From contig NZ_MASU01000007.1 in NCBI RefSeq assembly GCF_003202235.1, forward strand, positions 186,001 to 250,000: 64,000 bases of DNA, in the 5' to 3' direction. Shown piece by piece: positions 41,211-52,536 of the stretch. The notes beneath the pieces are model-generated. The model had not been told where the DNA came from. It worked only from the letters and a program-made list of their open reading frames with translations, and did not search any database. Each line of letters opens with the position of its first letter. The stretch's first letter is position 1. The translations under genes and the position numbers were made by a program. The stretch comes from Prauserella flavalba. GTDB lineage: Bacteria; Actinomycetota; Actinomycetes; Mycobacteriales; Pseudonocardiaceae.

Positions 41211-42191
41211 GTGTCCGCCGACGTCTCCGCACGCTCCCCCTCGTTCGTGGCCCACCGTGGCCGCGGGACCGCGCTGCTACTGCTGGCCTCGCTGTCCTTC
41301 GGCAGTTCCGGGGTGATCGGCAAGCCCGCGATGCTCGCGGGTCTCTCGCCCGAGCAGGTGGCGGCCGCCCGCATCGGGCTCTCCGCGCTGGTCCTGCTCG
41401 CGGGGGTGGCGCTGGTGCGGCCGAGCCTGCTGCGCGTGCCGAAGGGCCAGTGGCGGGTGCTGCTCGGGTACGGGCTGCTCGGGGTCGCCGGCGTCCAGCT
41501 GTTCTACTTCATCTCCGCGGCTCGCATTCCCATCGGCGTCGCGATCCTGCTGGAGTTCAGCTCCCCCGTGCTGGTCGCGCTGTGGGTGCGTTTCGTGCGC
41601 AGGGTGCGGCTGCCGTGGCCGATGTGGATCGGCATCGCGCTCGCCCTCGTCGGCCTGGCGATGGTGGCCGGCATCGACGGTGGCCTGCGGCTCGACACGA
41701 TCGGGCTGCTCGCGGGCGTGGGCGCCGCCGTGTGCTCGGCGGCCTACTTCCTGCTCGGCGAGCGCGGTGTGAGCAACCACCACCCGCTCGGCATGGTCAC
41801 GTGGGGCATGGTCGTCGGCGCCGTCGCGGTGTGTGTGGTGTCGCCGCCGTGGACGCTGCCGGCCTCGGTGTTGACGAGCCCGGCGGAGCTGGGCCCGTGG
41901 CGGCCTCCCGTGTGGGCGCTGCTGGTGGCGGTGGCCCTGCTGTCGACGGTGCTGGCCTACCTCGCGGGCACCTCGGCGCTGCGGCATCTCCCGGTCGCCG
42001 CGGCGAGCGTGCTGGCGCTCGTGGAGCCGCTCGTGGCCACCGCCGCGGCGTGGCTGCTGCTGGACGAGGCGCTCACGTGGATCCAGCTGCTCGGCGCGGG
42101 CGTGCTGCTCGGCGGCGCGCTGCTGGTGCAGCTCACCTCGCCGGGCAAGCAACAGCCCACGGCGGGCGAGCCGCTCCCTCTCGAGAGCTAG
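41211..42191 (+). CDS. EamA/DMT-family metabolite exporter
   Basis: 326 residues with ten hydrophobic segments in two EamA repeats (about 20-150 and 165-300), the usual RhaT/YdcZ-like topology. Each repeat ends in the conserved proline/glycine helix (VAILLEFSSPVLVALWVRF in the first, AASVLALVEPLVATAAAWLLLDE in the second). It is probably an exporter of amino acids or small metabolites. The GTG start is set by a leaderless -10. It is downstream of plsC but with its own promoter. Confidence 0.9.
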   Translation: MSADVSARSPSFVAHRGRGTALLLLASLSFGSSGVIGKPAMLAGLSPEQVAAARIGLSALVLLAGVALVRPSLLRVPKGQWRVLLGYGLLGVAGVQLFYFISAARIPIGVAILLEFSSPVLVALWVRFVRRVRLPWPMWIGIALALVGLAMVAGIDGGLRLDTIGLLAGVGAAVCSAAYFLLGERGVSNHHPLGMVTWGMVVGAVAVCVVSPPWTLPASVLTSPAELGPWRPPVWALLVAVALLSTVLAYLAGTSALRHLPVAAASVLALVEPLVATAAAWLLLDEALTWIQLLGAGVLLGGALLVQLTSPGKQQPTAGEPLPLES

Positions 42192-42274
42192 GCCGCCGGG
42201 GGAGGCGCGGAACCGGCCCCGCCCGCGAGACTTCCAAGGCCAGGCAGGAACGACGACCGACTGGGGAGGTCACC

Positions 42275-42362
42275 ATGAACCGTCCGACGCGTGCCGAGCA
42301 GCGCCGTGCCCGCCGCGCCCTGCTGGTGCAGCTCGCGACCGTGGCGCTGGCGCTGCTCGCGG

Positions 42363-42376
<14 letters not shown>
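42275..42376 (+). CDS. Candidate 33-residue basic membrane peptide
   Basis: MNRPTRAEQRRARRALLVQL, then a hydrophobic stretch and a VRRR end: a basic N-terminus, one hydrophobic run of about 16 residues (ALLVQLATVALALLAV) and a basic C-terminus. A strong ribosome-binding site, GGGGAGG (42263-42269), lies 5 nt before the ATG. Its last 14 bp overlap the convergent rnj 3' end. The arrangement argues for a real small membrane protein; no family is recognised. Confidence 0.5.
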
Positions 42377-45214
<2,838 letters not shown>

Positions 45215-46756
45215 CTAGTTGACCTGGTTGGTCTGGTAGCCGTCGAGCCTGCCACCGTTCGCACTGACGACGAAGCAGTAGATGTAGCGCACCGGGTCGC
45301 TGGTGCTGTCCTCCGGCGCCTTCTCCCACTCGGCCTTCGACGGCACCACCGCCTGGTACTTGAGGGCGGGCCGGTACTCCGGCCGGATGCGGTTGGAATA
45401 GAAGGCCACCGAGCACTTGGCCTCGGCGAACGCGTTGAGCCGCTCGGGCCCGGGATAGTCGGCGAGCTCCGCACCCTCCTCGTCGGAGAGGCCCACGGGA
45501 TACGAGCCCTCGTACAGCTGGGCGTCGTGCTGCTCTTCCTCGCAGTCGACCCAGTTCTGGCTGCTGATGGAGCGGCCGGCGCCGAGCGGGGTGTTCACGC
45601 ACCAGTACGAACTGCCGTCGAAGTAGTAGCTGCCCATGTCCCCGCCCTCGCCGTAGGTCAGGGTCGTTGCCATCGCCTCGTCGACCGACGGGCTCCACAC
45701 CGGCTTGCCGAGGAAGAAGCCGCCTGCCAGCAGGGCGACGGCGGCGACCGCCCCGCCGATGAGCAGGGCCTTGCGTTTGCCCTTCCGCACCGGGGGCTGC
45801 TGGTGGGCGAAGGCCGTCGGCGGGCCCATCATGGTCGGCGGCTGGCCGCCGTTCGGGTAGAGCGCGGTGTGCTGCCCTCCCGGCGGGGTCGACGGCGCGT
45901 AGCCGGGCTGCTGCGCGGCCATGCCGAGCAGCCCGCGCGCCTGCTCGGCGGTGATGCGGGCCTCGGGGGTGGAGATCAGCATGCCCATGATCGCCGACGC
46001 GAGTGGTCCCTGCGCGTGGGTCAGGAACGGCACCTCGTGCATGATCGCGTGCAGGGTCGCGGCCGTGGTCGAGCGTTCGAAGGGAAGTGAGCCCTCCACG
46101 GCGAAGAACAGCGACGCGCCGAGCGACCACAGGTCCGAGGCGGGCAGCGCCTCACGGCCCGCGACCCGCTCCGGCGCCATGAAGGCGGGCGAGCCGACGA
46201 GCATGCCGCTCGTGGTGAGCCGGGGGTCGTCGACGGCCTGTGCGATGCCGAAGTCGGTGAGCTTCACGCGCCCGTTGGCGGCGACCATGATGTTGCCGGG
46301 CTTGACGTCGCGGTGGACGATCCCGGCGCTGTGCGCGGCCTGCAGCGCCGAGAGCACCTGGTCGCCGATCGCGGCCACGTGGTGCGGAGGCAGCGGTCCC
46401 TGGGTCCTGATCACGTCCGACAGCGTGGGCGCCTCGACGAGCTCCATGACGATGAACGTGGAGTCGCCCTCGGCGATCACGTCGTACACGGTGACCACGG
46501 CGGGGTCGTTGAGCTTGCCACCGGTGCGCACCTCGCGCAGCACGCGTTCCTGGAAGACGCCCGCGTCCTCGGCTCCGTCGGGCAGGCGCAGCTCCTTGAT
46601 GGCGACGTGCCTGCCGATCACGGTGTCCTCGGCGCGGTGCACGACGCCCATCCCGCCACGGCCGAGCTCACTCAGCAGGCGGTACCGGCCGGCGATGACC
46701 CGCGGCACCGCGGTCGCCTGCGTGGTCTGGGTCTGCCGGAGCTGCTCGTCGGTCAC
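45215..46756 (-). CDS. Membrane serine/threonine protein kinase
   Basis: 513 residues. The kinase domain (about 22-280) has the P-loop GRGGMGVVHRAED, the Lys in VAIKELRLPD, HRDVKPGNIMV as catalytic loop, LTDFGIAQ and GSPAFMAPERV. A Pro/Gly/Gln linker leads to a single membrane helix (ALLIGGAVAAVALLAGGFFLG, about 330-350) and an extracellular part of about 160 residues with Cys residues (YWCVNTPLGAG, WVDCEEEQ, AKCSVAFYS) and no PASTA repeats. It is a Hanks-type receptor kinase sensing an unknown signal. Confidence 0.92.
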   Translation of the reverse strand: MTDEQLRQTQTTQATAVPRVIAGRYRLLSELGRGGMGVVHRAEDTVIGRHVAIKELRLPDGAEDAGVFQERVLREVRTGGKLNDPAVVTVYDVIAEGDSTFIVMELVEAPTLSDVIRTQGPLPPHHVAAIGDQVLSALQAAHSAGIVHRDVKPGNIMVAANGRVKLTDFGIAQAVDDPRLTTSGMLVGSPAFMAPERVAGREALPASDLWSLGASLFFAVEGSLPFERSTTAATLHAIMHEVPFLTHAQGPLASAIMGMLISTPEARITAEQARGLLGMAAQQPGYAPSTPPGGQHTALYPNGGQPPTMMGPPTAFAHQQPPVRKGKRKALLIGGAVAAVALLAGGFFLGKPVWSPSVDEAMATTLTYGEGGDMGSYYFDGSSYWCVNTPLGAGRSISSQNWVDCEEEQHDAQLYEGSYPVGLSDEEGAELADYPGPERLNAFAEAKCSVAFYSNRIRPEYRPALKYQAVVPSKAEWEKAPEDSTSDPVRYIYCFVVSANGGRLDGYQTNQVN

Positions 46757-46814
46757 CGCGTGTGTCCCCTCGTCGTGTGCGCCCAGATGTTAGCTGGCAG
46801 CCGATCACGAGGTC

Positions 46815-47210
46815 TCAGACTCCGTGAACCTCGTGCCCCGCGGCCTTGAGCGCGATCACGGCGCGCCCGAGGTCGGCGGCCTTGACCAGGACGTGGTCGG
46901 TGTCGAATGTGGACAGGCTGAACAGCGCGACGCCTGCGGCGGCGAGCTCGCTGGAGAGCGCCGCGATGATGCCGGTGAGCGTGAACGCGAGCGGGCCCCG
47001 CACGGACAGCAGCCGCCAGTCCCCCTCCACGTCGGCGTCCCGCGGTGCGACCGCGGCCGGGCACACCACCGACAGTTCGGTGGCCGTGCGGGTGAGCGAG
47101 ACCAGTTCGCCGTCGACGGGGTCGAGCAGCGGGGGCGGCAACGCCGCCGTGGCGTCCAGCCGGGCGATGGCGTATTCACCGGGCCGGACGTCGATGACGA
47201 GACGGCGCAT
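46815..47210 (-). CDS. ACT-domain protein (CASTOR-like)
   Basis: 131 residues. Two tandem ACT-like halves: EYAIARLDATAALPPPLL with LVSLTRTATELSVVCP, then DWRLLSVRGPLAFTLTGIIAAL and SSELAAAGVALFSLSTFDTDHVLVKAADLGRAVIALKAAGHEV. The second half matches the CASTOR/ACT_7 amino-acid sensing module of small bacterial proteins. It probably binds an amino acid; no catalytic site is visible. The start follows the thyX stop by 3 bp, so the two are likely cotranscribed. Confidence 0.82.
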   Translation of the reverse strand: MRRLVIDVRPGEYAIARLDATAALPPPLLDPVDGELVSLTRTATELSVVCPAAVAPRDADVEGDWRLLSVRGPLAFTLTGIIAALSSELAAAGVALFSLSTFDTDHVLVKAADLGRAVIALKAAGHEVHGV

Positions 47211-47213
47211 CCG

Positions 47214-47966
47214 TCAGCCCTCGAGGACCTTCGGGCTCGAGGCGACCTCGGTACCGTCCGGGAGGGTCGAGATCGTGAAGTCGGCGAAGACGTTCTCGGC
47301 CACCTTCTGCAGCTGCCGCAGGCATTCCACGGCGAGCGCGCGGATCTCGATGTCGGCGTGCTCGGTGGCGCGCATGGCGATGAAATGCCGCCAGGCGCGG
47401 TAGTTGCCGGTGACGACGATGCGCGTCTCGGTGGCGTTGGGCAGCACCGAACGGGCCGCCTGGCGCGCCTGCTTGCGGCGTAGCGTCGCGCTGGGCGCGT
47501 CGGCGAACTTCTGCTCGAGCCCGGCCAGCAGCTCGGTGTAGGCGTCCACACTCGCCTGTGCCGCGGCGACGAACTTCTCGTGCAGCTCGGGGTCCTGGGC
47601 GATCACGTCGGGCTCGACGAAGGCCGCGTCGCGCTCGGGCACGTAGCGCTGCGACAGCTGGGAGTAGGAGAAGTGCCGGTGCCGGATCAGCTCGTGGGTG
47701 AGCGAGCGCGAGATCCCGGTGATGTAGAAGCTCACCGAACCGTGCTCCAGCACCGAGAGGTGACCGACCTCGATGATGTGGTCGATGTACCCGGCGTTGG
47801 TCGCGGTCTTCGGATTGGGCTTCTTCCACGACTGGTAGCACGCCCTGCCCGCGAACTCGGCGAGCGCCTGCCCGCCGTCCGCGTCCGTCGACCACGGCAC
47901 GTCCTCCGGCGGGAAGAACTCCGTCTTCGCGATCAACCTCACCGTGGGTGACACCGTCTCGGCCAC
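47214..47966 (-). CDS. thyX: Flavin-dependent thymidylate synthase ThyX
   Basis: 250 residues from a GTG with GGAGGGAG upstream. The ThyX signature [14 protein letters not shown] is at about 89-102, preceded by [21 protein letters not shown]. It converts dUMP to dTMP with FAD, NADPH and methylene-THF. In M. tuberculosis thyX is next to dapA; here a kinase and an ACT gene lie between, giving a looser version of that order. Confidence 0.95.
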   Translation of the reverse strand: MAETVSPTVRLIAKTEFFPPEDVPWSTDADGGQALAEFAGRACYQSWKKPNPKTATNAGYIDHIIEVGHLSVLEHGSVSFYITGISRSLTHELIRHRHFSYSQLSQRYVPERDAAFVEPDVIAQDPELHEKFVAAAQASVDAYTELLAGLEQKFADAPSATLRRKQARQAARSVLPNATETRIVVTGNYRAWRHFIAMRATEHADIEIRALAVECLRQLQKVAENVFADFTISTLPDGTEVASSPKVLEG

Positions 47967-48061
47967 GTCCGACTCCCTCCGCCTTCTGCGACTGCGGGCA
48001 GCGTATCTCCCACCCGTGACGATTCCGGCCGGCATCGCGAGACACCACGATGACGGTTGCG

Positions 48062-48081
48062 TGATGTCAGAATTGACGTCA
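48062..48081. promoter_or_regulatory. Paired TGAYGTCA sites before the RHH-like/DUF4097 operon
   Basis: TGATGTCA (48062-48069) and the perfect palindrome TGACGTCA (48074-48081), 12 bp apart, end 10 bp before the ATG at 48092. A third GTGTCA occurs at 48088-48093. The overlap with the promoter suits autoregulation by the ribbon-helix-helix-like protein. Confidence 0.4.
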
Positions 48082-48091
48082 TAGTGGTGTC

Positions 48092-48616
48092 ATGGATTTG
48101 ACGCCGTACCTCAACCGCCTCCGGGAGGACCTGAGCACCTCGGCCTCCGCAGGCGACGAGCAGACGCAGCGCGCGGCCGCCGTGCTGGCGGCGGCGCTGG
48201 AGCCCGCCGCGAGGCTGACGCTGATGAACGCACTGGCCGACCTCGCCGCCGAGGTCACCGCCAACCTGCCGGACCAGGTGGTGGAGGTCCGGCTCGACGG
48301 CCGCGACGTGCGCGTGGTCGTCACCGGCACCGCGCCGGACGCGCCCCGTGGCCCCGGCGCTCCGACTCCCCCGCCACCACCTCCGCCGCCCTCAGCCGAC
48401 ACCGGGGACATCAGCCGCATCACGCTGCGGCTGTTCGAGCAGATCAAGTCGCAGGCAGAGCAGGCGGCCGCGGCGCAGGGGGTCTCGCTCAACACGTTCG
48501 TCTCGCAGGCCGTACAGGGCGCCCTGCAGGGCGCCCACCAGCACCAGCAGTGGGGCGGGCCGAAGCACCGCGGCGGCGGTAACCGGTCCCACCTGCACGG
48601 CTGGGTGGAGGGATGA
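48092..48616 (+). CDS. HicB/Arc-type ribbon-helix-helix-like protein paired with DUF4097
   Basis: 174 residues. The N-terminal 80 residues form two helices then strands (VVEVRLDGRDVRVVVTG). A Pro-rich linker (PPPPPPPP) leads to RITLRLFEQIKSQAEQAAAAQGVSLNTFVSQAVQGAL (about 110-147), a standard ribbon-helix-helix pattern of HicB/MetJ-Arc type. The end is His/Gly-rich and basic. It overlaps the DUF4097 gene by ATGA. It may control its own operon through the TGACGTCA sites. Confidence 0.8.
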   Translation: MDLTPYLNRLREDLSTSASAGDEQTQRAAAVLAAALEPAARLTLMNALADLAAEVTANLPDQVVEVRLDGRDVRVVVTGTAPDAPRGPGAPTPPPPPPPPSADTGDISRITLRLFEQIKSQAEQAAAAQGVSLNTFVSQAVQGALQGAHQHQQWGGPKHRGGGNRSHLHGWVEG

Positions 48617-49539
48617 CCATGACCGAGCAACCGCAGGAAACGCCCGAGGAGCTGGTGCGCAGCCAGACGTTCGACGCCGAGGGCCCGCTGGAGCTGGACA
48701 TCGACGTGACCGTGGGCCGCGTGGACGTGCGTCTCGGAGACGGGGACGTCCTCGTCGAGATCCGGCACGACCCGTCCGCGCAGGCGCCGTGGACCGAAGG
48801 CGTGTCCAGTCTGCTGAGCTGGGTCGGGGAACGCTTCGGCGGCCAGTTCGGCGGCCCGTTCGGCGCGGACTTCAGCGCGTCGCCGAGCGACGCGGTGGAG
48901 CAGAGCCGCATCGAGAAGTCCGGCGGCAGGCTCGTGGTGAAGGGCCCGAAGCCGCTGCCGCTGCGCAACACCCCGCTCGCCGTCACCGTGCACGCGCCGA
49001 AGGGCTCGCACCTCAATATCCGCACGGGAACGGCGAACGTGACCGTGACCGGCACGGCGGGACGGGCGGACGTCTCCACCGGCTCGGGATCGGTGGACCT
49101 GGAGGGCGCCGAGGGCGCGGCGACCGTGCGCACCGGCAGCGGCTCGGTGAAGCTCGGGCCGGTGCCTGCGGGACTTCAGCTGCGCTCGGGCAGCGGTGAC
49201 GTCGAGGCGGCGTCGCTGCCCGGCCCCGCGACGCTGGCGACCGGGACGGGCGACGTGTGGCTCGGCGAGGTCGCCGGCGAGGTGCTGATCCGGACCAGCA
49301 GCGGCGACCTGTCCGTCGCCGACGCGGCGGCGGGCTCGATCGAGGCGATCACGGGCTCGGGCGACGTGCGCATCGGGGTCCGCGGCGGGGTGGCGGCCGA
49401 GATCGACCTGTCCTCGGGCGCGGGCCGGGTGTCGAGCGAGCTCGACGTGGCCGACGCCCCGCCGGAGGGTGCGGTGCCGCTAACGATCCGCGCCCGCACC
49501 GGCTCCGGCGACGCCCTGATCACCAAGGCCACCAGCTGA
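48613..49539 (+). CDS. DUF4097 (toastrack) beta-repeat protein
   Basis: 308 residues. After 20 polar residues the chain is almost entirely short beta strands with Gly/Ser/Thr/Asp turns: repeated units of the form STGSGSVDLEGAEGAATVRTGSGSVKL, GDVWLGEVAGEVLIRTSSGDLSVADA and GSGDVRIGVRGG. This is the DUF4097/toastrack right-handed helix. No signal peptide or membrane segment is seen, so it is probably cytoplasmic. A strong hairpin ends the operon. Function unknown; paired with an RHH-like protein. Confidence 0.85.
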   Translation: MTMTEQPQETPEELVRSQTFDAEGPLELDIDVTVGRVDVRLGDGDVLVEIRHDPSAQAPWTEGVSSLLSWVGERFGGQFGGPFGADFSASPSDAVEQSRIEKSGGRLVVKGPKPLPLRNTPLAVTVHAPKGSHLNIRTGTANVTVTGTAGRADVSTGSGSVDLEGAEGAATVRTGSGSVKLGPVPAGLQLRSGSGDVEAASLPGPATLATGTGDVWLGEVAGEVLIRTSSGDLSVADAAAGSIEAITGSGDVRIGVRGGVAAEIDLSSGAGRVSSELDVADAPPEGAVPLTIRARTGSGDALITKATS

Positions 49540-49556
49540 CCGGCAGGGGGTGAAGA

Positions 49557-49609
49557 GGGAGCAAGGGAGCTTTACTCCCGTTTTCCGGGAGTAAAGCTCC
49601 CTTGCTCCC
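49557..49609. terminator. Perfect 24-bp hairpin after the DUF4097 gene
   Basis: Arms 49557-49580 and 49586-49609 pair perfectly (core GGGAGCTTTACTCCCG) around TTTTC. It lies 17 bp after the DUF4097 stop. The next gene runs the same way, so it separates two plus-strand units. The sequence is different from the AAGGCCACC repeat family, but the 24-bp arm and 5-nt loop are the same size. Confidence 0.8.
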
Positions 49610-49671
49610 CTGCGGCGGGGGCGCGAAAGGAGCCGTCACCGCGCCTCGGCGGGGCTACGCTCGGCGTGGTC

Positions 49672-52488
49672 ATGAGCAGTCAGGTCGTGAGCCCCGTCTT
49701 CGCGGGCCGCCGCGAGGAGTCCGCACGGCTCGCAGCCGCGTTCGCCCTCGCGACGGCGGGTGACCCGGCCACGGTCCTCGTCGGGGGCGAGGCCGGTGTC
49801 GGCAAGTCCCGCCTGATCGAGGAGTTCCTACGAACCAGCGACGCGCTCGTCCTGTCCGGCGGCTGCCCCGACGTCTCGGGCGGCGGCCTCCCGTTCGCGC
49901 CGTTCGTCGCCGCGCTCCGCGGGCTGCCCGGCGAGCTCACCGGCACCGAGCGGGACACGCTCGCCCCGCTGCTGCTCACCCCCGCCCCGCGCGCGGGCGA
50001 CGACGCTCGCCTGCGCCTGTTCGAAGGGCTGCTCGCGCTGCTCGCCCGCCTCGCGGGCGCGCGGCCCGTCGTACTCGTGCTCGAGGACGTCCACTGGGCC
50101 GACCGCTCCAGCCGCGACCTCCTCGACTTCCTGGTGCGCAACCAGCGCGCCGCGCCCGGAACGCTCTTGCTCGTCACCCACCGCTCCGACGAGCCCGGCC
50201 GCGCCCGGCCGGTGCGCGCGCTGCTCGCGGAGCTCGGCCGCGTGCCGTGGGTGGAGCGGCTGGAGCTGCCGCGGCTGTCCAAGGCCGCCGTGGTCGCCCA
50301 GGTCCGCGGGATCCTCGGCCACGAGCCCGACCCGGAGGTGCTGCGGGAGATCATCGCGCGCAGCGACGGCAATCCGCTCTTCGTCGAGGCGCTGGTGGAC
50401 GGCGGCCCGGAGATCACGGTCCCGGCTTCGCTGGAGGACCTGCTGCTCGCCGGTGTCGAGCAGCTGCCGAAGGCCGGGCGGGACGTGGTCAGAGCGGCCG
50501 CCGTCGGCGGGGCCAGGGTGCCGCACTCCGTGCTGGCCGCCGTGCACGACGGCGACGTCACCGGCGCGGTCCGCTCCGCGGTCGAGGCAGGCACGCTGCT
50601 CGTCGACGGCGACGACTACGTGTTCCGGCACGCCTTGATCCGCGACGCCGTCCACGCGAGCCTGCTGCCGGGCGAACGGGTCGCGCTGCACGCCCGCTAC
50701 GCCGCGGTGCTGGCCGGGGTGCCGGGCGCGCAGTCACGGCTAGCCCACCACCTCTCCGCCGCGGGTGACGCGCCCGGCGCGCTCGCCGCGGCGTGGGAGG
50801 CGGCTGGCTCCGCACGGCGGTCGCTGGCCCACGCGGAGGAGCTGCGCCTGCTCGACCGCGTCCTCGAGCTGTGGCCGGATGTCCCGGACGGCGCCGAGCG
50901 CATCGGCCACGACCACGCCGCCGTGCTGGAGCACGCCGCCCGCGCCGCCGCGCTGGCCGGGGAGCCCGAACGCGGCGAGCGGCTCGCCACTGTCGCATTG
51001 GCCGAGCTGGACCGCGGCAGGCAGGGCGCCCGCGTGGCACTGCTGCTCGACCAGCGCGCCCGCCTGCGGGGACGGCTCGGCACCGGTGGCGCGCTCGACG
51101 ACCACCACGCCGCGGTCCGCCTCCTCCCGGCCCGGCACCCGGCGCGGGGTGCCCTGCTCAATTCGCTCGCCGAGCACCTGCTCGTGGTGCCACTGCCCGA
51201 CGAGGCACGGCGCGCGGCCGAACTCGCGCGGGACGAGGCCCACGCCGCGGGCGACGACGCCACGGAGGCCTCCGCACTGATCACGCTCGCGGTGCTCGCC
51301 GCGCGGATCGGCGACCTCGACGCCCAGCTGCCGCTGCTGGCCAAGGCCCGCGCGCTGGCGGAGAGCGCGGGCGCGGACGGGGTCCGCCTGCGGTCTCTGC
51401 GGTTCGAGGCGCACCTGCTCCAGGCCTACGGCAGGCTCGCCGAGTCCGAGGAGATCGCCCGCCGAGGGCTCGCCGCCGCGCACGAGGCCGGGCTCGCCCG
51501 GTCGGCGGGCCCGGACCACGCCGTCGACCTGATCGGCACCCTGCTGCTGGCCGGGCGCTGGGCCGAGGCGGCCGAGTCGCTCGAGCACGCGATGGAGCTG
51601 ACCCAGCAGGGCACCATCCACACGCACCTGCTGGCCTACAAGGCCTATCTCGCGCTCCACCGGGGCGAGCTCGACACCGCGGCCCGGCTCGCGGCGCGGG
51701 CCAGGGCGCACAACACCGGGTCAGCCCCGCCGCCGACCCTGTTGCTCGTACCCCGCCTCGAGGCCGAGCTGGCACTCGCCCGCGGCGAGCCCGCCGAGGC
51801 TGCGAGGATCATCCTGCCAGCGCTGGAGTTTCCCCACCTCGCCGTGTCGTCGCGCTTCACGTGGCCGCTGCTGGTGGTCGGCGCGCGGGCGGCGGGCGCA
51901 GCCGGAGACCTCACGCTCCTCGGCGCGCTGATCGACCAGGCGGCGGGCACCCGCATCGCCGGACCGGTCCAGGCGGCCGAGGCACGCACGTTCGAGGCCG
52001 AGGCGGCACGGGCCCGGCAGCGGCCCGACGAGGCACTGTGGGAGACCGCGGTGGCGGCGTGGGAACCGCTCGGCCACCCGCTCCACCTGGCGACGGCACT
52101 GCTGGGCCTCGCCGGGGCCCGGCTGGCCACGGGTACCGGGCGCGACGCGGCCGTGCTCCCGCTCCGCAGGGCCGCCGAGCTGACCGCGGCCCTCGGCGCC
52201 CGTCCCCTGCACGAGGCCGTGACGGCGCTGGCCAGGCGAGCCCGGATCGCCCTGCCCGGCGAGGACGACGCCGAGCGGCCCCGGTTCGGGCTGACCGCCC
52301 GCGAGCTCGACATCCTGCGACTCGTCGCCGAGGGCCTGAGCAACCGCGAGATCGGCGAGCGGCTGTTCATCTCCCCGAAGACCGCGAGCGTGCACGTGTC
52401 GAACATCCTCGGCAAGCTCGGCGTCGCCAACCGCGTCGAGGCCGCGGCCACCGCCCACCGGCACGGTCTGCTCGGCCCGCCGGAATAG
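49672..52488 (+). CDS. Large LuxR-family ATPase regulator (LAL type)
   Basis: 938 residues. FAGRREESARLAAAF starts an AAA/STAND ATPase module: Walker A VGGEAGVGKSRLIEEFL at about 37-53, Walker B VVLVLEDVHWADRSSRDLLDF at about 132-152. A long helical, TPR-like middle (about 350-830) follows. The C-terminal LuxR HTH is LTARELDILRLVAEGLSNREIGERL, then FISPKTASVHVSNILGKLGV. LAL regulators commonly activate secondary metabolism or sugar genes. It precedes an MFS exporter that could be its target. TACGCT at 49656 gives a likely -10; a GTG at 49666 is an alternative start. Confidence 0.9.
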   Translation: MSSQVVSPVFAGRREESARLAAAFALATAGDPATVLVGGEAGVGKSRLIEEFLRTSDALVLSGGCPDVSGGGLPFAPFVAALRGLPGELTGTERDTLAPLLLTPAPRAGDDARLRLFEGLLALLARLAGARPVVLVLEDVHWADRSSRDLLDFLVRNQRAAPGTLLLVTHRSDEPGRARPVRALLAELGRVPWVERLELPRLSKAAVVAQVRGILGHEPDPEVLREIIARSDGNPLFVEALVDGGPEITVPASLEDLLLAGVEQLPKAGRDVVRAAAVGGARVPHSVLAAVHDGDVTGAVRSAVEAGTLLVDGDDYVFRHALIRDAVHASLLPGERVALHARYAAVLAGVPGAQSRLAHHLSAAGDAPGALAAAWEAAGSARRSLAHAEELRLLDRVLELWPDVPDGAERIGHDHAAVLEHAARAAALAGEPERGERLATVALAELDRGRQGARVALLLDQRARLRGRLGTGGALDDHHAAVRLLPARHPARGALLNSLAEHLLVVPLPDEARRAAELARDEAHAAGDDATEASALITLAVLAARIGDLDAQLPLLAKARALAESAGADGVRLRSLRFEAHLLQAYGRLAESEEIARRGLAAAHEAGLARSAGPDHAVDLIGTLLLAGRWAEAAESLEHAMELTQQGTIHTHLLAYKAYLALHRGELDTAARLAARARAHNTGSAPPPTLLLVPRLEAELALARGEPAEAARIILPALEFPHLAVSSRFTWPLLVVGARAAGAAGDLTLLGALIDQAAGTRIAGPVQAAEARTFEAEAARARQRPDEALWETAVAAWEPLGHPLHLATALLGLAGARLATGTGRDAAVLPLRRAAELTAALGARPLHEAVTALARRARIALPGEDDAERPRFGLTARELDILRLVAEGLSNREIGERLFISPKTASVHVSNILGKLGVANRVEAAATAHRHGLLGPPE

Positions 52489-52536
52489 GGCTCGTGCCTC
52501 ATGCGCGGGCCGGTACCTTAGTCCGACGCTAGGTTC

